A stretch of 56,509 nt of DNA, from assembly GCA_018818835.1 (NCBI GenBank), contig JAHIRD010000044.1, forward strand, positions 1 to 56,509, read 5' to 3'. The stretch is from Pseudomonadota bacterium. GTDB lineage: Bacteria; Desulfobacterota; Desulfobacteria; Desulfobacterales; Desulfolunaceae. The notes below the pieces were generated by a model. That model did no database searches and was not told the DNA's origin. It saw only the letters and a program-made list of their open reading frames with translations. The first letter of the stretch is position 1. Each line of letters opens with the position of its first letter. Shown here in pieces: positions 16,845 through 24,383 of the stretch. A program made the translations under genes and the position numbers.

Positions 16845-18599
16845 ATGACAAGGGACTATCAGTTACAAAACAGGGGAAATAAAAATATAAGTCTTCGGGA
16901 AAAACGAAGGAATATCATGGCACTTTCTCCGGAGAAAGCACTTGATGTGATATTATCTTCGGATTTGCCCGCCGAACTGATCCAGTCCTTTTCCGAACAG
17001 GATCTTTATTTTCTGGTTCATGATATCGGTCTGTCCGATGCATTGCCGATTCTTGCCCTGGCCCATTCCGAGCAATGGGGATACATAATCGACATGGAAA
17101 TCTGGACAAAAGACCAGCTTGACCTGGATTCGACAACCCACTGGTTTAAAGCCCTTCTCCTTGCCGATACAAAACGAATGATACGGTGGCTTCTTTCAGA
17201 CCGCCTTGAATTTCTGGAGCTCTATTTGTTCAGGAATATCGAGGTGATTATAAGGGAAGAAAATGAAGACCCCTCGGATTTCCCCGACGGGTTTTTCACC
17301 GTGGATGATTATTTTTACGTCCGAATCAAAGAAAAACCCGAGCCCCTAGTTGCCCCGGACAATAACGAAACGATTTCACAGGATGATTTGGAAGAGGTGG
17401 TCCATGAAATAATCAATGAGATCATGGCCATTGATTATTATCTGTATCAGGAAATCATGCTGGAGGCCATGAGTGTCATTGCCGCGGAAACAGAAGAAGA
17501 GACATTTCGTCTCCGGAATGTCCGCCTTGCGGAAAAGGGTTTTCTTCCCTTTGATGAAGCCATGGAAGTATACAGCCCCCTTGAACCCGATCAGATCGGA
17601 AAAAAGAGTGTCAACAGGAACCCCTTGTCGCCCATGGATCCGGAGTGGTTACCCACTCCCATGGCCCATGTTCTGGAAATCAAAGAACAGAACCTGTTTT
17701 CTGACAGCCTTGAAAAACTAAGTGACCGGATTGATCTGTCTGACATGGAAATGGAGTTCGCGTCCTTGTGCAATCAGATCATTGCTGCAGAACAGAAGAC
17801 CATCCGGGATAAAGCGATGCTTTCAAAAATCGTCAAAAAAGCCGGGTCCACCATCAGCCTTGGCCTGGAAGTCCTCATGGATCGTGAGGGCACGACAGAT
17901 CCGGCCACCCGTGTGGGGTTTATGGTCAATCATTCCTTGAAGAATCTGTTTCGTGTGGGTCTGGGGCGGATCATGGGTCTGAAATGGCAGGCCCGTAAAC
18001 TCATCGGGGACGGCTGGTTCGGCAGGCAGAAACTGCCTCTGACATTCTGGGGAGAGCATTGGACAGGTGTTGTCGGAGGGCTTCTTGTCATACGGCCTGT
18101 CTATTATGATAACTATCTATCCGGCACCTTGTACCGCGATTTTTTATCCCTTGAGGATATTAAACATACGGAACGAGTTCTTGACGATATCCGGGGATTT
18201 GATGAGTTGCTGTCCATGATGGCCCCCCGAATGGATGATTTCAAGGACTTCCATCTGACCTGCTATAATCTGATCATGACACTCTGGGTTCACGGGAAAA
18301 GCGGAAAAAAAGATGATACCGAAGGCCCCGTGATCATGGACGATGTTAGGCTCTGGTTTCGTGATATGGTGATGCCCCACAATGATGACGTGGAAAATCC
18401 AAAGAACAACCAAGGGAAAAAAGAACTTTTAAGCTGGCTTTCACATCGTTCAGGATTTACGGAAGAGGAAATTTCAAATCGGCTGGGTCATGCTCTGGAA
18501 GCAATGTTCCAGGAATTTGTAAACGAATACGGGTCTGTTCACGTGGACGATCTTGAAGCCCGATACATCACACATCTGTGCATAAAATCTGACCTTTGA
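16845..18599 (+). CDS. DUF6178 family protein, 584 aa
   Basis: The opening region ALSPEKALDVILSSDLPAELIQSFSEQDLYFLVHDIGLSDALPILALAHSEQWGYIIDMEIW corresponds to the conserved N terminus of DUF6178 proteins, which I know from deltaproteobacteria and which have no assigned function. The protein is acidic and helical, with no signal peptide or membrane segment. A glycine/tryptophan-rich block (LMDREGTTDPATRVGFMVNH, LTFWGEHWTGVVGG) lies in the middle. Two starts are possible: ATG 16845 with GGACAGGG close by, or ATG 16917 behind GAAGGA at the usual distance; the second removes 24 residues. A hairpin terminator follows. Confidence 0.75.
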   Translation: MTRDYQLQNRGNKNISLREKRRNIMALSPEKALDVILSSDLPAELIQSFSEQDLYFLVHDIGLSDALPILALAHSEQWGYIIDMEIWTKDQLDLDSTTHWFKALLLADTKRMIRWLLSDRLEFLELYLFRNIEVIIREENEDPSDFPDGFFTVDDYFYVRIKEKPEPLVAPDNNETISQDDLEEVVHEIINEIMAIDYYLYQEIMLEAMSVIAAETEEETFRLRNVRLAEKGFLPFDEAMEVYSPLEPDQIGKKSVNRNPLSPMDPEWLPTPMAHVLEIKEQNLFSDSLEKLSDRIDLSDMEMEFASLCNQIIAAEQKTIRDKAMLSKIVKKAGSTISLGLEVLMDREGTTDPATRVGFMVNHSLKNLFRVGLGRIMGLKWQARKLIGDGWFGRQKLPLTFWGEHWTGVVGGLLVIRPVYYDNYLSGTLYRDFLSLEDIKHTERVLDDIRGFDELLSMMAPRMDDFKDFHLTCYNLIMTLWVHGKSGKKDDTEGPVIMDDVRLWFRDMVMPHNDDVENPKNNQGKKELLSWLSHRSGFTEEEISNRLGHALEAMFQEFVNEYGSVHVDDLEARYITHLCIKSDL

Positions 18600-18622
18600 A
18601 AGGGCTTTTTTAAATGCCCTTT
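18599..18622 (+). terminator. hairpin after the DUF6178 gene
   Basis: AAAGGGC (18599-18605) pairs with GCCCTTT (18616-18622). The first A of the stem is in the stop codon. The T-run is in the loop rather than after it, so termination is likely but not typical. Confidence 0.5.
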
Positions 18623-18690
18623 CAGTAAGAACTCCGTATAAAACGAAGGGAATTATGCCTTTGTACCGGGGCGGGCCATCCAGAATATGA

Positions 18691-18720
18691 TTGACTCTAT
18701 ATCTGGTAATGGAGTAGATT
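18691..18720 (+). promoter_or_regulatory. candidate promoter of the GAF gene
   Basis: TTGACT (18691-18696), 18-base spacer, TAGATT (18715-18720), about 75 bases before the GAF gene. Confidence 0.3.
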
Positions 18721-18798
18721 TAATCATAAATAGCATTCATTCCCAGTATAAATAATTAGAAAACGCTTACGCCTTTTTAGTTCAAGGGAGGTATGATC

Positions 18799-19365
18799 AT
18801 GGTTTATGTTCCGGAAAGAAAAATAAATCTGTCACAATTCAGGGCAATCAGTCATGCCATCTCCACCTATGAAGATGTGATCCTTTTAGGCCGACATATT
18901 GTCGAGAGCATCTGCAGAACCTTTGATATCAAAGCCGCGACAGTTCTTGTCTTTGATGACAGGGAAAAACAACTGTACTATGTGTGCAGCCATGGCCTTA
19001 GCGATGAGTATTTGAAAAAACAACCTGAATATGAGGACGGTTTGCTTCAGGAGTTTGTCACAGGCCAACCGGTCTTTTTTTCGGATTTTGGGAATGACAC
19101 CCGGGTTCAACACAGGGAGGCGATTCAGAAGGAGGGGATCGTGTCCATGCTGTCCTTTCCCATCAAATGTCGTAAGGCCGTAGTGGGCTTGTTGAAGCTG
19201 TACAACAACGAAACCTGGATGATCCACGATGATGATAAGGACTCCATCAACATCCTGTCAGAACAGTTCGGGCTGGTCATCGAAAACAATGGGCTTCAAA
19301 ATTTTTTAGATGAGGTTCGGTCTGTGATGGGCAATCTGCCCCTTCGGATGCTAAAGGGGATTTAA
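18799..19365 (+). CDS. single-domain GAF protein, 188 aa
   Basis: Residues about 25-170 form one GAF domain: ILLGRHIVESICRTFDIKAATVLVFDDREKQLYYVCSHGLS, then VFFSDFGNDTR, SMLSFPIKCRKAVVGLLKLYN and a helical end EQFGLVIENN. GAF domains sense small ligands or light; no output domain is attached, so it probably works with a partner. The first ATG at 18793 sits directly on the GGGAGG ribosome site; the ATG at 18799 is 7 bases behind it and is the better start. A universal stress protein gene follows after 115 bases in the same direction, which hints at stress or redox sensing. Confidence 0.85.
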   Translation: MVYVPERKINLSQFRAISHAISTYEDVILLGRHIVESICRTFDIKAATVLVFDDREKQLYYVCSHGLSDEYLKKQPEYEDGLLQEFVTGQPVFFSDFGNDTRVQHREAIQKEGIVSMLSFPIKCRKAVVGLLKLYNNETWMIHDDDKDSINILSEQFGLVIENNGLQNFLDEVRSVMGNLPLRMLKGI

Positions 19366-19480
19366 GATGGAGAACTGGATACCGTGTCTTTATATGAGAA
19401 GGTCCTTGGGAAAAAAAGGAAAATCTGGAATGTGAGCCGGTGTCATTATTTATTTTTTTGATGTGTGGAGGGGTGCTTGC

Positions 19481-19924
19481 ATGGGTAATACAATTTTAGT
19501 TGCATTGAATGATTCCATGAGTTCGCGGGCGGTTCTTGAGTATCTGGCTAAGCTGGCCCTATGCCCGGACGATTTGCGGGTCATCCTTCTCCACGTGTTT
19601 AGAAAACCCTCCGGCGGAGAAGAGCTGATGGGCCGAAAATACATGAACCAGCAGCCTGCCAAATACAAGGGGCTTCTTGAAGATGCCAAGAATCAATTGG
19701 TTGAAAAAGGCATATTCCCTGAAAATATCGAGATAATCATGGTCACGGAACCTTATCCCACCATAGCAGACGGCATCATTGACCAGGCCAGTAAGCTGAA
19801 ACCCACCATGGTGATGATTGGAAGAAAACGTATGTCCAAAGCCGAAGAATTTGTTCTGGGCGATGTGAGTATCAAGCTGGTTCGTGCCTTGGAGGGAATG
19901 GCCGTGTTGGTGGTCAAGATGTAA
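19481..19924 (+). CDS. universal stress protein (UspA family), 147 aa
   Basis: The alpha/beta fold is visible: NTILVALNDSMSSRAVLEYLAKLA, then LRVILLHVFRKP, an internal helix around YKGLLEDAKNQLVEKG, and the C-terminal MVMIGRKRMSKAEEFVLGDVSIKLVRALEGMAVLVVKM. The ATP-binding loop of the UspA/UspFG type is G-x2-G-x9-G-(S/T); here only the final 'LGDVS' part fits, so nucleotide binding is uncertain. Start ATG 19481 with GGAGGGG at 7-8 bases. It sits between the GAF gene and an antiporter gene, all reading the same way. Confidence 0.9.
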   Translation: MGNTILVALNDSMSSRAVLEYLAKLALCPDDLRVILLHVFRKPSGGEELMGRKYMNQQPAKYKGLLEDAKNQLVEKGIFPENIEIIMVTEPYPTIADGIIDQASKLKPTMVMIGRKRMSKAEEFVLGDVSIKLVRALEGMAVLVVKM

Positions 19925-20015
19925 TATGAAAACAGGAATGATTCGGTGATACATTTTTTATTGGGTGGACTGAGTGGACTTGGGCTAAGTGAAAAATGCT
20001 TGGGGCGGAGGGGTG

Positions 20016-21368
20016 ATGACCAGGTATGTGATAAAACATAAGCAGTTCACCCTTCATGCGGTCACCCTGATCGTTCTGACTCTTTTTGCCTTCTGGCTCA
20101 AATCCATGGATACCCCCGGATCACAATCGTCATCAGGCCTGATCAATATTTCATTTGGTTTTATTCTTCTGTTTGCCTATGTTTTTGCCCATCTTTTGAA
20201 AACACTGAAATTGCCACTGATTACCGGATATATTTTTGCGGGTATTTTGGCAGGACCCTATGTGAGCGCCTTTTTAAGTGAAGAGATGCTCGGGCATTTC
20301 CAGTTTATCGATGATCTTGCATTGAGCTTCATTGCCATGAGTGCTGGGGGTGAGCTTCATCTGAAGACCCTCAGCAACCGCCGTTTTGTGATCTTTTTGA
20401 ATGTCTTTTTTCAGATCCTTATCATTTCAGGGCTGGTCTATTATTTTGTGCTTGCCTGCAGCCCTTATTTTGACTTTACCCGGCTCCTTGCCCCAGGGCA
20501 GATCAAGGCTCTGGCCATTCTCCTGGGGGTCATCGCCATTGCCCGATCACCGGCATCCACCATCGCCATCATCAATGAAACCTGTGCCTCCGGCGTGTTT
20601 ACCGAAACCGTTCTTGGCGTGACCGTGATCAAGGATGTCCTGATCATCATCATCTTCACCATTGCCTTGTCGTTTACAAAAATTGTGGTGGCTGGTACAG
20701 GCTCAATGGATTACAATCTGATCAATATCCTTTTAGGGGAAATTCTCATATCCATTCTTCTGGGTGTTGTTTCCGGTAAAATCATTGCCAGCTATATCAA
20801 ACGGGTGGGAAGGGATATTGCTGTGTTTGTGATTCTTTTCGGGTTCGGGATTACAAAGCTGTCTTTGTGGTTGCCTTCATTCATGGAAGGCCTTTTCCAC
20901 GTGTCGTTTCATTTCGAGCCCCTGCTGATCTGCATCAGCACCGGTTTCACCATCCAGAATTTCAGTACCAGCGGAGACCGGTTCATGCGAAGTATCGACA
21001 AGGTGGCCTTACCCATTTACCTGCTTTTTTTTTCTCTGGCAGGGGCCTCACTTGATCTGGGTGCCCTTGGGGTATGCTGGCCCCTGGCTGTCACATTTGC
21101 CTGTGTTCGAATTTTAGGTGTATTTATGTCAACATGGCTGGCTGGGAGGATCAACAACGACCCCCCACTGTTCAATCGCCATGCATGGATGGCCTATATA
21201 ACCCAGGCCGGAGTGGCCATTGGGCTGGCTCAGATAGCTGCACGGCAGTTTCCGGAGATCGGGGACTACTTGAGTACGGTTGTCCTTGCCGTGATTTCAG
21301 TGAATCAGATTATCGGCCCCATTTTATTCAAACGGGTGTTGTACATTGTGGGAGAAGCTAGACGATAA
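20016..21368 (+). CDS. CPA2 family cation/proton antiporter, 450 aa
   Basis: About 12 hydrophobic segments with the Na_H_Exchanger pattern: SFGFILLFAYVFAHLLKTLKLPLITGYIFAGILAGP at the start, LALSFIAMSAGGELHL, and the conserved IAIARSPASTIAIINETCASG with VTVIKDVLIIIIFTIAL. This is the CPA2/KefB-like group that exchanges Na+ or K+ for protons. There is no C-terminal RCK/TrkA domain, so regulation by nucleotides is not expected. The ATG at 20016 follows GGAGGGG; an upstream start at 19989 is less likely. It ends five bases before the stop of a second, distantly related antiporter on the other strand. Confidence 0.88.
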   Translation: MTRYVIKHKQFTLHAVTLIVLTLFAFWLKSMDTPGSQSSSGLINISFGFILLFAYVFAHLLKTLKLPLITGYIFAGILAGPYVSAFLSEEMLGHFQFIDDLALSFIAMSAGGELHLKTLSNRRFVIFLNVFFQILIISGLVYYFVLACSPYFDFTRLLAPGQIKALAILLGVIAIARSPASTIAIINETCASGVFTETVLGVTVIKDVLIIIIFTIALSFTKIVVAGTGSMDYNLINILLGEILISILLGVVSGKIIASYIKRVGRDIAVFVILFGFGITKLSLWLPSFMEGLFHVSFHFEPLLICISTGFTIQNFSTSGDRFMRSIDKVALPIYLLFFSLAGASLDLGALGVCWPLAVTFACVRILGVFMSTWLAGRINNDPPLFNRHAWMAYITQAGVAIGLAQIAARQFPEIGDYLSTVVLAVISVNQIIGPILFKRVLYIVGEARR

Positions 21369-21373
21369 GAATT

Positions 21374-22600
21374 TTAAACCTGTTCGTCGATCTTTTTTAA
21401 TGTACGCTCCGGGTTGACCAGATTGCCGATCAGGTGCGGGCTGACCATGTCGCCGATGATCAGGCCAATGATGGCGACCCCCACCAGAAGGTCCATGAGG
21501 GGGTCGTGAAAGGCGTGATTCAGGTCAAAGTAGATGGCCAGGGGTACGCCTCCTTGTTCCAGAAGGCCAAGGCCCAAGCTTTTGGGGAATGTTTGCTGCT
21601 GATGATGGACACGGGAGGCCAGATAACCGGCAGATAATTTTCCTGTAAATCGTAAAAAGGCAAATCCAATTGCAAGGGGAAGGATATAGAGGCTGTTTGT
21701 GGTCCACCGCGCCCCGAGAAAAACAAGGAGGAGAAGGTAAAGTGGCTTTTCAGCCCAGACCAGCTGGGAGAAAATACGTTCTTTTTCCCGTCGTGTGTTG
21801 ACCAGAACGGTTCCCATGGCGAAATTGGCCAAAAGGGGAGAAAACCCCAGGGATGTGGCTGCTCCGCTGGTGATGATGACCATGCCGATCAACAGAAGTG
21901 ACAGTTCTTTTTTCTCCTTGGGTTTTGAAAGGAAAAGGTTGTACAAAAGAATCAGGGTCACATTGGCGACCACCACGCTCAGAATGGAGAAGGCCGAGGG
22001 TGAGAACAAAATACCGGATTCGAGTCTGGTCGAGGGTTTGAAAAGAAATACACCGGAAAAAAGAATCAAGGCCCCCATGCCGTTCATGCTGGAAAGGTAT
22101 CGCAGGTAATTGACCAGATGGGACCGTTTTTTTATAGTCTCCGAGGTTAAAAGGGCAAGGCCGGTCTGCGCAGTGCAGGTTGCTGCCGCTGCTAACCCGG
22201 TGCTTATCATCAAAAGCCGTGGGCCAGAGACATTGAAACCATACGGCAGAAGGAAATAAAAACCTGTGAAGACAAGCCCAAACGTCACCAGGATGTCTAT
22301 GAGTGACGACAGGAAAAAGGACCGTGGAAATTGCCGGATCCCTGAGAGTTCAAACTGGAACCCGCATAACAAGCCCACCCAGCCCAGAAGAAGGGCTGAA
22401 AGAGGCTCAAGCCCGTCCATGGTCCTGACATCCAGTAGATTTAAAAAATGAGGACCCAATAGAAGGCCGAGAAAAAGGAATTCGATGCCCGTCATGTAAA
22501 ATGTCCGTGCAAAAAGGGGCAGCCTGAAACTCCGGAAACTCAGGTGGTATCCGCTGAATGCGAGAAACACAATGATAAGGAGGGCGGCGAAAAGTTTCAT
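21374..22600 (-). CDS. second CPA2-like cation/proton antiporter, 408 aa
   Basis: Eleven to thirteen hydrophobic segments; IEFLFLGLLLGPHFLNLL is the exchanger N-terminal motif and GLAAAATCTAQTGLALLTSETIKKR corresponds to the 'S/T-rich core' of the family. LGFSPLLANFAMGTVLVNTRREKERIFSQLVWAEKPLYLLLLVFLGARW is typical of CPA2. No cytoplasmic regulatory domain. The ATG at 22600 has GGAG 8 bases upstream, better than the frame start at 22630. It is convergent with the other antiporter; the two share topology but little sequence. Confidence 0.82.
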   Translation of the reverse strand: MKLFAALLIIVFLAFSGYHLSFRSFRLPLFARTFYMTGIEFLFLGLLLGPHFLNLLDVRTMDGLEPLSALLLGWVGLLCGFQFELSGIRQFPRSFFLSSLIDILVTFGLVFTGFYFLLPYGFNVSGPRLLMISTGLAAAATCTAQTGLALLTSETIKKRSHLVNYLRYLSSMNGMGALILFSGVFLFKPSTRLESGILFSPSAFSILSVVVANVTLILLYNLFLSKPKEKKELSLLLIGMVIITSGAATSLGFSPLLANFAMGTVLVNTRREKERIFSQLVWAEKPLYLLLLVFLGARWTTNSLYILPLAIGFAFLRFTGKLSAGYLASRVHHQQQTFPKSLGLGLLEQGGVPLAIYFDLNHAFHDPLMDLLVGVAIIGLIIGDMVSPHLIGNLVNPERTLKKIDEQV

Positions 22601-22732
22601 GGTAAGACTCCATCTTATGTTTAAGGACATTCAGATTTGAGGTGACATGTTTAAAAATAATAAATGAAAAGTGTGGATGGAGCAACAAGTTTTAGGCTTT
22701 GGTACCTCGAAGGATGTGTTGGTGATCCAGAA

Positions 22733-22836
22733 CACTCGTACTCAGTCCCGAAGGGACAGCACTCGTAAGTGTCTTCGAAAAGAGATACCATCGGCTCCGA
22801 TGCGCGAGTGGGACGGGTTCGCGTGCGAGTACGAGT
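22733..22836. repeat. structured intergenic element with 10-bp inverted ends
   Basis: ACTCGTACTC (22734-22743) is repeated inverted as GAGTACGAGT (22827-22836). Inside lie two small hairpins: GTCCC-gaa-GGGAC (22745-22757) and CACT-cgta-AGTG (about 22760-22771). The stretch GTACTCA-N-CCCGAAGGG recurs at about 30170-30188. It stands between the divergent antiporter and HDOD genes and may be a REP-like element or an untranslated RNA. Confidence 0.45.
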
Positions 22837-22935
22837 ACGAATAATTCGAAACGCACGTCGCCAAACAACAGCTTGGTATATATTTTATCCATAGGCCGTG
22901 GGCAGATAAGAGATCCCCCTGGATGGTAGGAGAAC

Positions 22936-23775
22936 ATGAAAAACACCGAAGAGATTATTTCCAAATTCAAACAGATCAGAACACTGCCCCATGTGGCCAT
23001 ACGTCTGGTGAAAATGATTTCTTCAGACCAGGGGAACGCCAAAGATTATGAAGAGGTGATCAAATATGATCCATCTCTGGTTATGCGGGTATTCAAGCTG
23101 GTTAACAGCGCTTATTTTGCCTTGACAGATAAAGTGGAGACCCTGGCGGATGCCATTGTTGTGATAGGACAGGACAATTTAAGGAATATGGTTGTCATTG
23201 AAGCCTTACGGGATATTTATAAAGGTAAAATGAAAACCGGCCATTTTTCAGGAAGGTCCCTTTGGAATCATGGCGTGGCCACAAGTCTCAGCTGTAAAAT
23301 GATAGCCGAGCAGATCTTCGGGCAAAAGGGTGAAGATGCTTTTTTATGCGGATTAATGCATGACATTGGATTGATTGTGGAATTTCAGACTGAACCAGAA
23401 CTTTTCGACCGGATGGTGGGGTCTTTGGAAAAGGGCGTATCGTTCATTGACCATGAAAATATGGTTGTGGGATCCAACCATTGCGAAACAGGTTTCTGGC
23501 TTGCCCGGGAGTGGAAGCTCCCATCCACAGTTCAGATCGGTATACGGGACCATCATAAAAATAACGAAGACCTCGACCCGGCAAGTATCACGGGGATTAT
23601 TCAGCTGGGGGAACTGATTGCCACCCGTTCGGGTTTTGTGGCCTTACCGGAAATTCAAGAAAGTCTTTCGGCGCCACTTATTCAGCATCTTCGCGATAAT
23701 ATAGATGATTATCTTAGAATTCAGCAGGAACTTGTTGGAGAGATGGACAAAACAAAGGCGATATACAGCGAATGA
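22936..23775 (+). CDS. HDOD domain protein, 279 aa
   Basis: One HDOD domain spans about residues 8-205: FKQIRTLPHVAIRLVKMIS, YDPSLVMRVFKLVNSAYFAL, and an HD-like segment AFLCGLMHDIGLIVEF with a later DHHKNN. HDOD proteins are signalling output modules related to HD phosphohydrolases; most lack the full metal set. Here the His-Asp of 'LMHDIGL' and the DHH are kept, so residual activity is conceivable. No response-regulator or EAL domain is attached. The ATG is behind GGAG at 5 bases. It is a single gene, convergent with the cold shock gene. Confidence 0.9.
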   Translation: MKNTEEIISKFKQIRTLPHVAIRLVKMISSDQGNAKDYEEVIKYDPSLVMRVFKLVNSAYFALTDKVETLADAIVVIGQDNLRNMVVIEALRDIYKGKMKTGHFSGRSLWNHGVATSLSCKMIAEQIFGQKGEDAFLCGLMHDIGLIVEFQTEPELFDRMVGSLEKGVSFIDHENMVVGSNHCETGFWLAREWKLPSTVQIGIRDHHKNNEDLDPASITGIIQLGELIATRSGFVALPEIQESLSAPLIQHLRDNIDDYLRIQQELVGEMDKTKAIYSE

Positions 23776-23822
23776 ATGAAAATTCCTGTCGTGTCCTTTG
23801 GGATAATCACCGATTTTAAGAT

Positions 23823-24026
23823 TTAGATGAGTTTGACCACCTCAACCGCCGCAGGTCCTTTTTTGCCTTTACCAAGTTGAAAAGATACCCTCTCCCCTTC
23901 GTGGAGTACTTTGAAACCGGCCATGTTTATAGCAGTATGATGAACAAAAATATCCTCGCCTTCGTCTTGACGAATAAATCCATAGCCTTTTTTTTCATTA
24001 AACCACTTTACGGTACCTGTTGGCAT
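23823..24026 (-). CDS. cold shock / CspA family protein, 67 aa
   Basis: Complete OB-fold nucleic-acid chaperone: GTVKWFNEKKGYGFIRQDEGEDIFVHHTAI holds both RNA-binding motifs (KGYGFI as RNP1 and DIFVHH as RNP2), followed by RVSFQLGKGKKGPAAVEVVKL. It destabilises RNA secondary structure. ATG 24026 behind GGAG. The leader is long (about 120 bases if the promoter at 24156-24184 is used) and contains an ACATG/CATGT hairpin, as in other cold shock mRNAs. Confidence 0.97.
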   Translation of the reverse strand: MPTGTVKWFNEKKGYGFIRQDEGEDIFVHHTAINMAGFKVLHEGERVSFQLGKGKKGPAAVEVVKLI

Positions 24027-24155
24027 GATGAATCTCCATTTTTTATTAAATGAGGGGTCAGTCAGCGAAAATTGTTTTTTAACGACTTGAACGTCTGGCT
24101 TGGAAGACTGTCATGGGTGTCTGCCAGTAACATGTAAAACATGTCATGTTAATTT

Positions 24156-24184
24156 TAGTTACCGAAAAACGAATAACTTGTCAA
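24156..24184 (-). promoter_or_regulatory. candidate csp promoter with long leader
   Basis: On the minus strand TTGACA (24184-24179), 17 bases, TAACTA (24161-24156). The predicted leader of about 120 bases contains the inverted repeat ACATG-taaaa-CATGT near 24130-24144. The -10 match is weak. Confidence 0.35.
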
Positions 24185-24294
24185 TTGAAAATACTAAATA
24201 AATAATGCAATTGCTCATCTTGAAGACATGTTATTTTGCTTGGATGTCTTTGGGGGAATAGAGGTCTATGTATCTGTTTATATGCGTTTTGGAT

Positions 24295-24332
24295 AAAAAC
24301 ACGACAATCCAAAGACATGGCATGGGATTGTC
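24295..24332 (-). terminator. intrinsic terminator of the PBP1A gene
   Basis: Read on the minus strand: GACAATCC (24332-24325), loop of 14 bases, GGATTGTC (24310-24303), then GTGTTTTT. It lies 50 bases after the PBP stop codon. Confidence 0.65.
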
Positions 24333-24383
24333 GAAGATACCCTTAAGGGGCATAAATATACAGAGGTGTCCTTTAAAAATGGC

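Noticed and set aside
22692-23042. 116-codon minus-strand frame upstream of HDOD
   Set aside because: It is made of the structured repeat region and the antisense of the HDOD start; no ribosome site.
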